Shown here: positions 1 through 12,699 of the stretch, in pieces
Numbering within the stretch: the first letter of the stretch is position 1
How the letters are laid out: the number at the start of each line of letters is the position of its first letter
Source of the DNA: Rehmannia glutinosa
Lineage: Eukaryota; Streptophyta; Magnoliopsida; Lamiales; Orobanchaceae
Reading direction: 5' to 3'
Length of the DNA: 64,000 nucleotides
Assembly (NCBI GenBank): GCA_016081115.2
Contig: CM071933.1
Location: 65,114,660-65,178,659 of the forward strand
Made by a program: the position numbers and the translations under genes
The notes under the pieces: generated by a model
What the model was told of the DNA's origin: nothing
The model's database searches: none
What the model saw: only the letters and a program-made list of their open reading frames with translations

Positions 1-1400
1 ACTTCAAAGAAAGAGAAGGGGAAGGAAAAGAATCGTCTGAAAATGAAAAGGAGGGGAAAATGGTACAAGTTTATTATACCTTGCTCCAGAAGCAATGACT
101 GCTTTATGAAAAGGAGGGGACAGATGAATATTGAGTACCGCCTTTGGATAAGCTTGGATCAATTCAACAGGAATAAGCTTGAGATAACCAGCTTAAAGAA
201 TGAAGTCAACCTTGTAGGATCTGTGCAAAAGGTAGTATAAAAATGAAATTAGTCAAGATAGACTGGCAGAAAAAAGAATGTTGTGGACATTCACAAAAAG
301 TGTGAAGAAATGGATTTCAATTGTTAGAATAAAGTTGGTACCGATAAGCCAAAACTCAAAAAAGAATCTGATAAAAGGGCTATAAAATCAAATGAAAACA
401 TGAAAGGTAATCACCAAGTTTCCAGCTCCGGTAAACATGAATGTCAAAGTACAACATGTGCAATAAGTACAATGTTCTAGCGAAAGAAATTCTCAGAATA
501 CTCAAGTTTTGAAAAAATATTTAAAAATTACTTGTCCGGGATTCTCATTAATATTAGGTTAGAATGCATATCCAACCAAAAAAAATCATTTTTAAAATAT
601 GTTATTTAGAATAAGCTGAAGGAATGTGACTTTCAGCCGAAAAGTTATGTCTCTTAGGATGAGTCGAAGTGTTGTGTCTCTCGGAGGAGTCATGAGTTGG
701 TTATATATAAAGTTCTGATTAAACATTTGAGACACACAACAACATCATTAGTTTTTTTTTGTGTTCAAGCATCACCAGGCTAATAAATAGAGTATACTTT
801 CGGTTTGATTTAAAAGTTAAATTTGAATCAAATAACTTCATTGTATCCTGAGAGATATTTTCTATAGAACCCATGTGTGAAATCATCATATCGCAGTTGA
901 TCTAGAAGGGGGAAAGCATCTCTTAAAAGATAACGACTTTTGTGCCTTGGAGTCATTCGTGTTCATTTTTTCCAGTCTGATTTATTACAACCAAAAAAAA
1001 AAGAGGCTGATGATCAAAAGGGCTATAAAATCAGACATGAAAGTAGTGAGGTAAGTACCAACCGAGCTTCTACCCGTAAACATGAATGTCAAAGTACAAC
1101 ATGTACAATATTCTAGTAAAAGAAATTCTCGAGAATACTCAAAGTTTTCAAATATATTTGAAAATCATTTTAGAGTTCGAGTAATAAACAAAACAAAAGA
1201 GAATGAATCATTTTTTCTTCTTTCACTTTCTCGTATGAGAAGAGATATATTTGACAAAATGAAGTGATCAAGGATTAGCGGCAGTGATAACAGAGGCATT
1301 ACTACTTATCGGCCTTGGCGCAATAGCCAAAAAATTGTTTCAAAACAATGTTTGAAGGATCAACACAAAAAGATTTTGCTTTCAACAAAAAAATTCCCAC
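1..1400. other. Unassigned region at the left edge, possibly GART intron or 3' flank
   Basis: No gene is recognised here. Short open frames at 43-240 and 1082-1267 have no family I can name. Given the GART gene that ends its recognised part at 1401 on the minus strand, this stretch should be intron or later exons, but I could not find the conserved later GART sequence (the catalytic-domain exons) on the minus strand. A plus-strand frame at about 1265-1361 reads as a hydrophobic segment ending in a stop; I do not recognise it. Confidence 0.4.
370..1175. repeat. Direct duplication of about 165 bp, two diverged copies
   Basis: The segment at about 370-535 is repeated at about 1012-1175. Both start with a gat(c)aaaagggctata-type stretch, share the block aaacatgaatgtcaaagtac, and continue through a matching agaaattctc and actcaagtttt-type tail. 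The copies differ by many substitutions and small indels, so the duplication is old. The 480 bp between them shows nothing recognisable. Confidence 0.7.
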
Positions 1401-3278
1401 CTCAATGCAATTACAAGGTCTTGAGAAAAACAACTCTTTAGTGTCTTTCCTAGGGGTGTGCACGGGACTTGGAGATCACCGAACCCGAATCGATATCCGA
1501 ACCAAAAAATATCCGCGTTGACTTTTTTATTTTCCCCAACCGAATCGCATCGAAAAATTTTCATGCATGGTTAAGATTTTTCAAATATCCGTCACGAGAA
1601 CCGCATCAATCAAATATATGAAACCGAACCGATTTTTAAATAATTTTTATATATACATATATAATATTTTTATCTTATTAATATTTTGATATTAAATTAA
1701 CTAAACATTCCTTTGAAATTCAATACTATATAATACTAAAAATTATCAAATTAAAAATTTGGCATATTTTATCAATATATCAAATGAATAATTGAATATA
1801 TATTTAATCCATTAATAGTTACGTCATATTAATTTATTTAAATGAACTCAATAAATTAAATTATAAAATCACATTTGATTTGTAGAAAATATTTAATTTG
1901 ATGATATTTTACTTATTAAGGATCATAACTAGACTCATCATCTAATCAAGAAAATTAATTGAATTAAAATTAGTTTAAATGATTAGTACGTTGCACATAA
2001 ACTAGAGTAATCGTCTAACCAAGAAATTAAGACATTGAGATTATAGATTTTTATTTCATATTAGTTTATCAAAGTTATTAGTCAATTATATTTTTCCTCA
2101 GTCAAGAACCCATGACAATATGCCAAGATTATAGAATATTAGTGTGTAATATAGGCTGCTAAATTTGTCATTCATTGATATTCTAGACTTTAATTTACTA
2201 CTAATATGAATAACATAATATCTTAAACATATCTATATATATAATAGCAAAATGATTTCTATAAATGTTTTCCCGCCTAAATGCTATTGCTAAAAATTTT
2301 TCGGGTATATTTTGGGCGATTTGTGGCTGATTTCGGGTATAATATTAAATTAGCTAACTATTTTATTAAGTATTGTAAACAATTTAGGAATGTTTGACTA
2401 TTAATTGATTGTAAATCAAACTAATGTGATGCACAATCCAAAAATAGACTCATTGAAGATTGTTCATTGCCGAGAATTTTTAATTATATTATTTGTATAT
2501 ATAAATATTCCTAAAATAAGAGAGAAGAATATATTTTATGTTTAATTAAGTGTGTTTGACCGTTGATTGATTGTAATCAAACCTATTGTGATAAACAATC
2601 CATTATTAATTCTGTTTCAAATTTTTCATCCTGTCAAGATATTTAAAAATACATTAATTGTATATATAAACATTCTAAAAGTAAGATATAAAAATCTCTA
2701 TATATATAAAGAGAGAGTAACTTATAAATATTATAAAAAAAAATTCGGCCATTTCTGATTTCTAAAATTGGATGTCCATGTAATCCTTTAAAAACGTGTG
2801 CATCTGTCAGTTTTGATTTTTTTATTAAACGCGTTGATTTTTATGGTAAGTTGTAATTGTTTCTTTATAAATAAAAATCATAGTCATGCGTTTATTTAAT
2901 AAGAAAATCTATATAATTCAACGCCTGATTGAATTGATTAATTTTTTTACGACTGAATTATTTAATGGCTATTATTGTAAGATAATTTATTTTAACAAAA
3001 TTTCCAACATTAGCATAGATTCTGCTGTGTATACACTCTTTTTCGGTAAGTTGCCATTTTTACTGAATTTTAAAATACATTACTTACCAATGTTTGAATA
3101 TATTAACAAATAAAAAATAAGACTTTAAAATTGGCAAAAAAAAAATCACAATTAAGTGTTGACTCAAAAATCTTTATTTGTATAGACCAAATCGAAATAA
3201 TTAAAATTACGAGAATGTAAATCGCCCAAGTATGTCTCATATATTTTCCTTAAACAAATATAATTTGACAATATAAAT

Positions 3279-4240
3279 ATGTGTAGTCGTTCTCCAAGTT
3301 TGACAGTTGCGAATACTCGAATTCAGCATGGTGTTTTTCTCTCTACATTAATGAACGAAATTTCGATTCCAAATTTTGCATCAATGGCACCAATGTTGAC
3401 TCACATAAAGGATTTGAATATCACCAAGACACATTGGGCTATGAAACTATGGTTGGTACGAATTTACCAAAAACCGGCATTCAATGACAATAGTCAAATT
3501 CGAGTATGGAAGGTGTATTCCATGATCTTTGAGGTATAAAATAGATTTCATTAGTTGAAATTTATTTCAATGAGCATGCTTAGTATTTAATATATTTTTA
3601 AATAATGCAGGGGGACAGGATACATGGAATGCATCCCTACTCTGTTGGGATACGAATTACGAGAAGTTGATAAGCATACCATGTGCAGATCTCAGGAATA
3701 GCTTGACTGAGGTCTTTGTTCGTTTTTTGTTTAATATACTGAATATTGAATTTTAACAAGATATTTTCGTAATTTTAATATTTTTTTGATTTTTAGATAA
3801 ATGATGGTGATATACTAGATGAACTGGCCAATGTGCTTGAGAAACAAGTTTTCTTCAAGGTTCAAGTTAGATCAGACCAAATTAATAAATTTGAATGAGC
3901 TTTTTTTGTTGTCAAATTGACAACAAATCCAGATTTAATTAAAGCTTTTGGCAATCCAGCTTTTGAGAAGGAGGTACATTACAAGATTTACTCTTAATTA
4001 AAAAAAAAATCTATAATTTGTTATTTTTCTTTAATTTAATATTGTCAAATTTTCAATGCAAGAATCGGATTTTTATTTCATTAGATAATGAAGAGATGAC
4101 TCTAAACAAGTTGACATCGCATCGAGAAGTTGTAATTGAAAGTCCTCTTAAGAGATTATTGTTCATTGACAAAGCATAATGTTCAAATGCGATGAAACTA
4201 AAGGTAGTCGTCAAAGAAGATGGACTGAAGAAATAAGTTT
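3279..4240 (+). pseudogene. RPA70-like single-strand DNA-binding protein fragment (DUF223/OB fold) carried by the Helitron
   Basis: A likely start at 3384 gives MAPMLTHIKDLNITKTHW followed by WLVRIYQKP, which matches the opening of plant Helitron RPA1-like proteins. After an apparent intron, a second piece near 3610-3715 reads GDRIHGMHPYSVGIR in one frame and CADLRNSLTEV in another. A third piece at about 3798-3975 reads DILDELANVLEKQ and VVKLTTNPDLIKAFGNPAF, typical of the later OB-fold region. A stop at 3897-3899, frame changes and a weak splice structure make it a decayed gene. Such proteins probably coat single-stranded DNA during Helitron replication. Confidence 0.6.
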
Positions 4241-4295
4241 TTGCAGATAAATTCTGAAGAAATTTTGGAGGATTTTGTTTTTGGATTCAATTGTT

Positions 4296-4437
4296 TATTT
4301 GGAACAAGTTATTGGATTTCGGTTTTTGTTTGGAACAATTACTTTTTGAATTTCAGTTTTCATTTGGAACAATTAGTTTTGGGATTTAGGTTTTTATTTG
4401 GAACAATTACTCTTTGAAATTTAGTTTCTATTTGGAG
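4296..4437. repeat. Tandem repeat, about five copies of a 31-35 bp unit
   Basis: Units begin with tatttggaacaa(t/g) at about 4296, 4330, 4362, 4396 and 4428 and continue with a variable tttgaatttcagttt-type tail. They lie just downstream of the RPA-like fragment inside the Helitron. The reading is imperfect and non-coding. Confidence 0.6.
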
Positions 4438-4479
4438 AAATACAATTATTTTCTGGATTTCATATTTTTGATTTCAGTT

Positions 4480-7189
4480 TTTATTTTCAATTTGAATTAA
4501 GTTCTGATTTTATATCTCATCAAATAATGTTATGTTGCAAAAACTGGCTTAGTAGTATTAAAAAATAAAGACTGAGAATAAATTTAAAAAATGTGTAAAT
4601 AAAAAATAGATTAATGCATGAGTAAAAATAAAATCTCCTTTATATACTAATGAAACCCTCAAACACCAACATGATTTCACTACAATGGTCAAGTGGTTTT
4701 TTAAAGAGGTATTTTTTAAAGTGTAGCTAAAAAACTATGACAGACAAACACAAAGTAACATTCATTCATGAATCATTCAAACATACAACTATAAACAAAT
4801 AAAAATGTAAATATATTTCATTCAATGCGAAAGAATTATATAGTGCCAAGTTTAATAAATTCAAACTGCCACAGAAAAAAGAAAGAACAACAATGAGTTT
4901 GTGCGCACAATTTATTGTATTTAATCATTTACATCTATTGTATTGAACGACTGTAATGATTAACATAGGACCAAAAACCAGAATGAATACATTACAAACA
5001 GAATGTGTGACATATAAATAATGAATATAATCATATTTTATAAATTATGGTCATATTTGGTTAACAGATTATCTACAATGTTACAAAATTCGAGTGTTAC
5101 AAAATTTCATATACACTATAGAGATCGGTTGGTTGTTTTGTAATGCGTAATCCATACCATAAATTGAGCCAACGTATAAAATAACATAACATATTTATTT
5201 GATTTCATTCCAAATAAGTTGTAACTAATATTTAATGTAATTGATTCTATATACTTTTTTAGCCTGATTTAATATACAAAACTTGGACCAATATTGCAGC
5301 ATATTATTTCCATAAAATATTCATATAAATAAGAATATTACCATGTAGCTCATGCTCAAAAAAACTATATAAAGGCACTTAAAGCATTCCAAGTCATTTT
5401 TGTCGAAATCCAAGAACGAGAACAAAAAAATACCCAACAATCTTATATCATTGCGAGAACACGGGATGATTAAATACATAGGAGAAACACATCAAGGCAA
5501 CACGAGATAGCAATAAATCATGCCGATTGACATGTTATACTCTTTTGGGTAACAAAAAGCACGAGGGATGGGATTGTTGAAGATGCTATTATAATTTTTT
5601 TGTTTAAATTATATAGTATTCATTGTATAGATTAAATGAAGAGATAGTGTATTTAACTTACTCATCAAAAAAAAAAAACTTACTCATCAATATTTGTTCT
5701 TCATAGGTATTGTATTACTTTGCCAATTTCTGCAAAATATAGAAAAAATTATCAGTTTTCGAAACGATTATATGTGGTTATAATAATTAATTTCATTTCA
5801 TGATTAACTTATCTTTTGGCAGTTAATGTTATTAATTGTCCTTTCATATTTTCATTTCCAAAATGTAAAAGGGGATATGATATCAAAAATGTAAAAAAAA
5901 GAACTTAAAAAACCATTCAAACTTTCACACTAATCTATGTTGTAAAAATCTATTAAATATATATCCTTATAAACAAACTATTTTGAGTTTTTCAAAATAT
6001 TTTACAAGAATAGTAAAATAATCATATAATGAAAACAAAACACATATTTCAGCCAAAACAATCACGGAATACATAAACACCGAAAATACATAACATATCT
6101 AATACAAGCAAAACTATGACATGATTTCAAAATGAAATATTAAAAATAAACAAATGAAAGCAGAATTAATTTCAAAATTTTCATATTTTTTTTTATAAAA
6201 AGAGTCATAATTTAAAAAATCATACAAAAAATTCGGACTAACCTATTTTGTCTATTTTGATAAAAAAAAATTATACAATGAAAGCAAAACACAGATTTCA
6301 ACAGGAAAGATTACTGAACAAGAAAAATTGAAATAGGCCTTATCTTATTTTTCGGTTTAAGTCCTTCTCGATCTGTAAATGTTCAATGTTTGATCTTCAT
6401 TATTTAAAATCCGAATTAATTTACCTGAAATATAAAGAAAAACATTAGAATATAAAAGATTAACAAGAAAAAAAAATCAGTTCTAAAAAATGCGAACTTA
6501 TCTTTTCCTAATTTCTTCTAACTAAACCTTGAAACTTTCAGATCTGAGAGTTCATGGCGCAGTAACTCGAATACTATCGTCACCGTATGAATAGTCGTTT
6601 CCATGTTTTCAATGGTAAGGCATTTGCAGAAATCCAAGAAATATATCAGTAATAAATAAAAACATTTCTGAAAAAAGATATTAAATATTTTGGTAAAAAA
6701 ATACAACAAAAATATTTCGACTTATACAGTATAAAAATAATACCTTTTAATGAAATATATATCAATTTATATGTATAAATATGGTACTATAATATTTTTA
6801 GAAGTCGATCTGTAGCTATTCTATCGATTAAACGATATATATCAGTTTCAACTTATTTACGAAGAAAATATTCAAAAAAATTACCGTAAAAAAAATTTAA
6901 AACACCAAAAATAAATATAAGCACAAAAATCTTATAAAAATTCTAGATCCGAAAAACTTTTTGGATCTACATACAAAACTGATAACCAGAAAGAAATTTG
7001 TTAGAAAACACATGAAAATGAAAACACTACTTCCGATTTGCATATTGAAACACTAAAACCCTAAATCGGACAAAACTAAGGGAAAAAATATTTTACAGAG
7101 TTTTTTTACCCCAAAAATATATGTTCACGGCCAAATAATAATATGCTAAATCATCTAAAACAATCGAAAATGAATTTTTTTACAGCTTG
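4480..7189. other. AT-rich Helitron interior without recognisable genes
   Basis: This 2.7 kb is strongly AT-rich with many stops on both strands. The only open frame over 60 codons (6518-6709, minus) has no recognisable domain. The stretch is taken as decayed Helitron interior because it lies between the two recognised Helitron gene remnants and before the inserted LTR. Confidence 0.5.
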
Positions 7190-10100
7190 TGTGAAGCCCC
7201 CGATTTTTCCGAGCATGTAATTGATCCTTTTGTCGTCTTTGTATTTGGTCGACTATTTTACCCGTCGCTTAGACGGGTAAATATTAATGATATATATATA
7301 TTTTGCAATTTATTTCATTTTTATTTATTACTTGTGATCATGATCATTTATTAATTTTATTTCGCATTTATGATCACTTGATTGGTCATTATTACTATTT
7401 GTGTATTTATTAGTCACCTTAGAATTTTAAGAGACTATTTATTTAGAGACTTTTACCTTATAGAAGTAAGAATTTGATTTAGATTAAGTGATTTTGAGAC
7501 TTATAAGTGATCAAGGAAATCACTAATTAATTTGGAGATTGATATTATTCATCTATTATCATCAAATTTGGGACAAAAAAAAATATATGGAATTACCACA
7601 ATACCCCTATAGTGGACGACAATGGTGAGATTTTTGGTGTAGAAATATCTCCCAACTCTTGTACACTTACACCTTATATTAGTCATCTTGTGTATAATTA
7701 CACCATTAATTCAAACATTATACACATTATCTTATACACCAATTATTTATTACTATTTTTCCCAACATCTTTCCACTTAACCAATATTCTTCTCAATACT
7801 CCCCAACACCATTCAAGCCCATACTTTGACTTGCATTTTGTCTCCCATGCAAGAAGCAAAATTCAAGACACAAATTAAATAAAAAAAAATTCTCTCCCTC
7901 TCTCACTCATGTGGACGACCAAGAGTCCAATTTTTACAAAAATTTGGTTAAAAATTTTCATCCAACACATTCTAATCTTCAACTAATTCTCCTCCTTCTC
8001 TCTAATCTCTCTCTAAGAATCATTCACATCTTCAAATCTTCAAACACCAATCCTTCATATCTTCAAATCTTCAAACACCAATTCTTCATATCTTCAAATC
8101 TTCAAGTACCATTTCTTCACATCTTCATATCTTCAAACACAAGTCCTTCACATCTTCAAGCATACCTTCATACCTTCAAGAACATCTTCTTAATATCATC
8201 AAACACTCCTTCTTTCTTCAAACATCTAAACAAAAACCAACATTCTTCCTACTTAATCAAAAAAAATTCGAACCCCCCTATCTCAAAGGTAAGAAATTTC
8301 ATTCCTCAATTCAACTTGATATCTTACAACTCATCACCTTCTCTTCTTAATTTAAGTTTGAAATTTTGTTTTTGAGGTAATTAGAAGACTACTTGAAGAT
8401 ATGCATGCATGATGGTCAATTTAGAAGACTTGAAGAATAATTGTTAGAAAATTGGACTACAAGGTAAGATTTGGACACTATAGCCCTTCTCTCTTCTTCT
8501 TCCTATTTTATTCAAATTTTAACACCCCTTTTTCATTTTTGAGAAATAGGGGCTGACCTTAGGTGATTTTGAAGGTGAACCAAAAATTCAAAATTTGGAG
8601 CTTCAACTAGTTTCAAATCACTTACTACACAAGGTAAAGTGTAGCATTTCCAATTTTCTTATCTTCTTCTTTTTCTTCTTAAATTTTCACTCATTTTTCC
8701 TAACTCTAAATTTTTTATATTTCTTGACTTAGGGACTGACCTAAGTGACCTCATACCAAGTTGTGAAATTTATCCTTTTATTTCACAACTCTCCAAATTT
8801 AAGGTGGGTGGAAAAATCCTTTCAACTTCTAGGCATTTTGTTAAATGCATGTAGTGTTTTGATCATGAGCACTTGAGATATATATTTTATGTATTGCATG
8901 TAAATTTTATGTATCAAGTTGTAAAATTTCTCAAGTGTTGCTCAAAAATGCTATTTATTGAAATTTAGGTGCATGCATGTACAATTTAATGTTCTATTTG
9001 ATGAATTCTTGTATAAAATGAACATGCATGTGTATGATCTTTGAAATCCATATTTTGGATGACTTATAACCTGGACAAGTCGAGCATAATTTATTAAATT
9101 TCAATTTTTGGACTTAAAATGCAAAAATGGAAAGTTGGTGGACTTAATTGCAAGAAAATAGAACTTAAGGGACCCCTCTGCAAATTTCAAATTTTGGGAC
9201 TGTACTCAGGTTCAAAAATGACTTTTGGACATTTTAATAAATTTTTAAGAGTTTTAAGATAAATAAAATCAACCTTTAAAAGCCCAAGGACTAGATTGTA
9301 AAATTTGAGAAGTTAAGGGCTACTTTGTAATTTTCGAAACTGTACCAGACCGTAATTTTAAAATTTTAAATTTTAACTCTTCAGGGACTGGAAATGACAT
9401 GTTTTAAATGTATTCCAAAAATCCAAGTGTTTAGAGCTTGGAAAGTAATTTTACTAAAATTGAGGGACTAAATTGTAAAAGATTAAACTTGAGGACCCAA
9501 ATGAAATTCCAGGACTTATACAGCCCATGTACCTGGAATTACTAATTTAACTATAACTTAATTATATTTTGGACCCAAAGTTCAAATTTCATAACAATTG
9601 GACCCCTAAAAGACTTAAAGGCAATTATTTCAAAATAGGACAAAAATGAGATTTTCAAAAGTTAAAGAACCTACACTTATTTCTTTTTAAAAACTGTTTT
9701 TGTCCCAATATTCCACTAACCTTAGTGACAATTTCCAACTGGAATCACATTAAAAGCCCTTCCGGTTTGTGAGTTCCAATTATTTTAAACTTACGGCCCG
9801 AAATGACAATTTTAACAAATTTGGGGCCAATGTGAGAATTTTGTAAAAAATAGACTTAAAACTTTAAAAACCTGAATCTCTGAACAATTTAGAGAATTTA
9901 GGAACTGACCTCATAATTTTTAAAGATCGGGATATTGATTTATTCAATTTTTAACCCCAAAAGTATTGGTTTTTACAAAACGGGGCTAATTGTAAATTTT
10001 CTTTTTATCAAGGACCTAACTCAAATTATTTTCCTTTTACTAAAACAGCCCTGGACCCTATGACTTTAATTATTAATTAAAATATTTTATTTTCCTCAAA

Positions 10101-11445
10101 AACCCTTGACTTATCGGATCGTCTTGACCGATTAATACCGAACGCAAGACGACTTCCTCGTCTTTGCGATTTTGAATCTATAACGGGACTTATGTTCCAC
10201 CTAATATTTCAAGATATCGAAGATTGCTTATCCTCCCGATAATCATCTTCATCTCAATAACTCCACCAACGCCATAATTGCCACTCGCGATTTTCGAAAA
10301 TTTTCCTGAAACTGCTTCCCTGAATCAATAATACTCGACTGCCTGGTTGAGTACCTGAACTTGTTTTTACTTTTCCCGCTGAGTCAACTTGGTATGTCGA
10401 GCTCACGGACGGAATGGATACGTCGGGGATGGAACAAGGCTCGTCGCTATTCCCTCTCCGCCCCATCGTCCTAATCCCGCAAATCGAGGGATGGAGTTTG
10501 TCCAAGGGAAGCGGGTGGTCGTAGTACTTGAGGTATAATCATGATTATGACAAATCCGAGCCTTGCTAGCTCCACTGTGGATTTTGTCTTTGCCTATGGA
10601 GCGATAAGGTGACAGTCTTGGACATCTTGCTCGGGGAGTTACACGGAGGAAGAATGAAGAAATCGTGCCCGATCCACATGATTCCGGAGTTAATCGGACC
10701 CATTTGGTTGGTGCTACAAATTAAATGCAACCGCTTACTTGTATCGCATTGGTTGGCGCTATAAATCCGTGCGCAACCATTAATTGTCTTGCATAGGATT
10801 GGCGTTACATTCCGTACGCAATCCTACATGTCTTGCCTGAATCACATAGTGCTTGTATGACCACGAACTGTTTTCTTAAACTGTATAAGTGTATTACTTA
10901 AATATATTTATCACGATACTTGTGGACTGTGTGTGGAATCATGCATCATATCTCACGCGTTTTCATACAACTGTTTTCTCGCATTAACTATATATCGCCA
11001 CACTTGCACACGGTCACCCCATCCACTGGAATTTCTGTCTCACCCCTCCTGTTTTCTAACCTTTAGATGAGGACTTTGTTGAAGATGTTGAACCTACCAC
11101 GGACTGAGCTCCTGTGCTCCGCTTGTTGGACTTACTACCTATTGTTGTTGTTGTTGTTGTTGGACTTATTTCTTGTATTTCCTATTGGACTCTTTTATTC
11201 TCCTTTCATTCCGGTCTGTAACTGAAGGGCGTAGGACCCTTTGACTATTAAGTTGTTATCTTTAGTTGATTTCGGGGATGTAATTTGGATGTTTGTTGGA
11301 TTGTAAGTTGTAACTCGTACTTGTTCTTTATTTCCGCTGCTATTTGACTCTGTTTCATTGGGTTTTCGTTGATATTCGTCTAGACTGTTTGGTTTATTTG
11401 TATTTAAGTTGTGGATCGTCGTCGCGTCCCGTCTGGGGCGTGACA
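7190..11445 (+). mobile_element. Long solo LTR of a Ty3/gypsy (Tekay/Del-like) retrotransposon
   Basis: The segment starts TGTGAAGCCCCCGA and ends GGGGCGTGACA, forming the short inverted termini typical of gypsy LTRs with GGGGCG ends. The right part carries familiar plant gypsy LTR blocks: repeated attggcgctacaaat-type motifs at about 10690-10830 and a GC-richer U3/R-like stretch at 10080-10560. No internal gag-pol, no second copy and no primer binding site follow the right end, so a solo LTR is the simplest reading. The 5-bp flanks (gcttg and gatgg) match at only 3 of 5 positions. Several open frames inside (7612-8375, 10254-10505) are not genes. Confidence 0.6.
8015..8235. repeat. Minisatellite of about 30 bp units (cttcaaatcttcaaacacca)
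   Basis: Several imperfect head-to-tail copies of a unit built from cttcaaatcttcaaacacca plus ttcttcatat lie inside the long LTR. The open frame across it (7911-8375) exists because the repeat lacks stops in one frame; its low-complexity translation resembles no protein family. Confidence 0.7.
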
Positions 11446-12420
11446 GATGGTGAGTATGTCATGCATGCTACAAGTAAGTAAATGAAAGATTCAAAGAAAA
11501 AGAAAATGAAAATGTGAGAAATGCAGAGAAATTTTGGGTTTAGGTGATGAAATGAATTTTTATTTCCAGAGATATCATGTGCAAAAATGAGTGGGCAGAA
11601 ATAACAAGGGTTCTCAGTTTTCATTTGATTTTTTGTGTTTTTCTTTGTTAAATCTGTACCCTTCGGTTTGTTGACGTGTCTCGGTCTGTGGAGTTCAGCA
11701 TGAACACGTGTAAGTAGACACGGATTGTTGACGTGTCTCGATCTGGATTGTTCGCGAAGGACACGTGTAGAAACCAGCAAATCTTACTTTTATTTTTTAT
11801 AGTTTTTTTAAACACAGCATATATGTTATTAGATTAAGTTCATTGGGCTTTATATTGGGCTTTTTAAAAACTAAGCTAACTTATTTATTGGCGTTGCTAT
11901 GGACTAATGGGCCTTCAATTTTTTAATTTTTTTTGTAACTTAATTATATAGTGAATCTTTATTTTATTTGGATATATTAAACTGATTAAAATTTTAAAAG
12001 TTATATAATAACGTAAAAGTTTTTATTGTTTAATAAAAATGGTACAATATGTAAAAAGTTAATATAAAATAAGATTATGTCTATGAATTTATTGTGAATT
12101 AGTGCTTTGTTTAGAAAAAAAATGATTAGTTAATATAAGGTTTCTATGTATATAGTTTCATTTAATTGGAATATTTAATATAATAAATGTGTTAAAGGTG
12201 TGATAAATATCCTATTAGAATTGTGTAATCTTATATATAAGTAAAATAATACTTTATATTAGAATATATATTTCATTATTAAATCCTTTTAATTTTTTTG
12301 CAGAAAACAAGAAGATATCTGTGAATAGATCTTCAAAGCTATCTACGGGAGTTGTTTCTCATATTTTGTCCAGCAGGATTGTTTATCCTTTTTCGAAGTC
12401 TCCACTTAGTGACATCATAA
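11446..12420. other. Helitron interior between the solo LTR and the helicase remnant
   Basis: Mostly non-coding AT-rich sequence. Two near-identical short blocks, ttgacgtgtctcg plus an acacgtgtag-like tail, occur at about 11673-11715 and 11729-11769. The minus-strand frame 11394-11780 has no recognisable domain. The frame from 12321 runs into the helicase remnant out of phase. Confidence 0.45.
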
Positions 12421-12699
12421 ATGTTTATCCATTCTTACCGAATACCTTTCAAGTTTCAGCGAAGACATTTTCCTTTGATTGTTTCATATGCTATGACGAT
12501 AAATAAGAGCCAAGGACAATCTTTTTCTAACGTCGGGTTGTACTTAAAAAATTCGGGTTTTAGTCATGGCCAATTATATGTTTCAGTTTCTCGAGTTATC
12601 AATCGAAGGGATTTGGAAATATTAGTTTGTGGCGATGATGCATCTAAAAATAAACAGACAGATAATGTTGTGTACAAAAAAGGATTTCAAAATATGTAA
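12421..12699 (+). pseudogene. C-terminal fragment of a Pif1-type Helitron helicase
   Basis: The 92-residue frame reads IPFKFQRRHFPLIVSYAMTI, then NKSQGQSFSNVGLYL and FSHGQLYVSVSRV. These are the last conserved motifs (V and VI region) of the RecD/Pif1-like helicase of plant Helitrons: the AMTINKSQGQ motif and the HGQLYVxxSR motif. It ends with a stop about 250 bp before the Helitron 3' end, the normal distance. Everything upstream of this C-terminal piece (Walker A/B motifs, Rep domain) is absent or unrecognisable, so the fragment cannot be active. Confidence 0.9.

Noticed and set aside
43..240. Possible OSB/SSB-like end (NEVNLVGSVQK)
   Set aside because: The similarity is limited to a few residues and the frame has no supporting context.
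1265..1361. Hydrophobic coding segment on the plus strand (GLAAVITEALLLIGLGAIAK)
   Set aside because: Short, with no clear start, splice context or recognised family; possibly chance within an intron.
8015..8235. CRISPR-like array of short repeats
   Set aside because: Units abut without unique spacers and the genome is plant; it is a minisatellite. The same applies to 25240-25495.
7911..8375. 154-codon open frame, plus strand
   Set aside because: It lies across a cttcaaat minisatellite inside a long LTR; the translation is low complexity and has no domain.
11394..11780. 128-codon minus-strand frame
   Set aside because: It spans the edge of the solo LTR and the Helitron interior, so it cannot be an ancestral gene.
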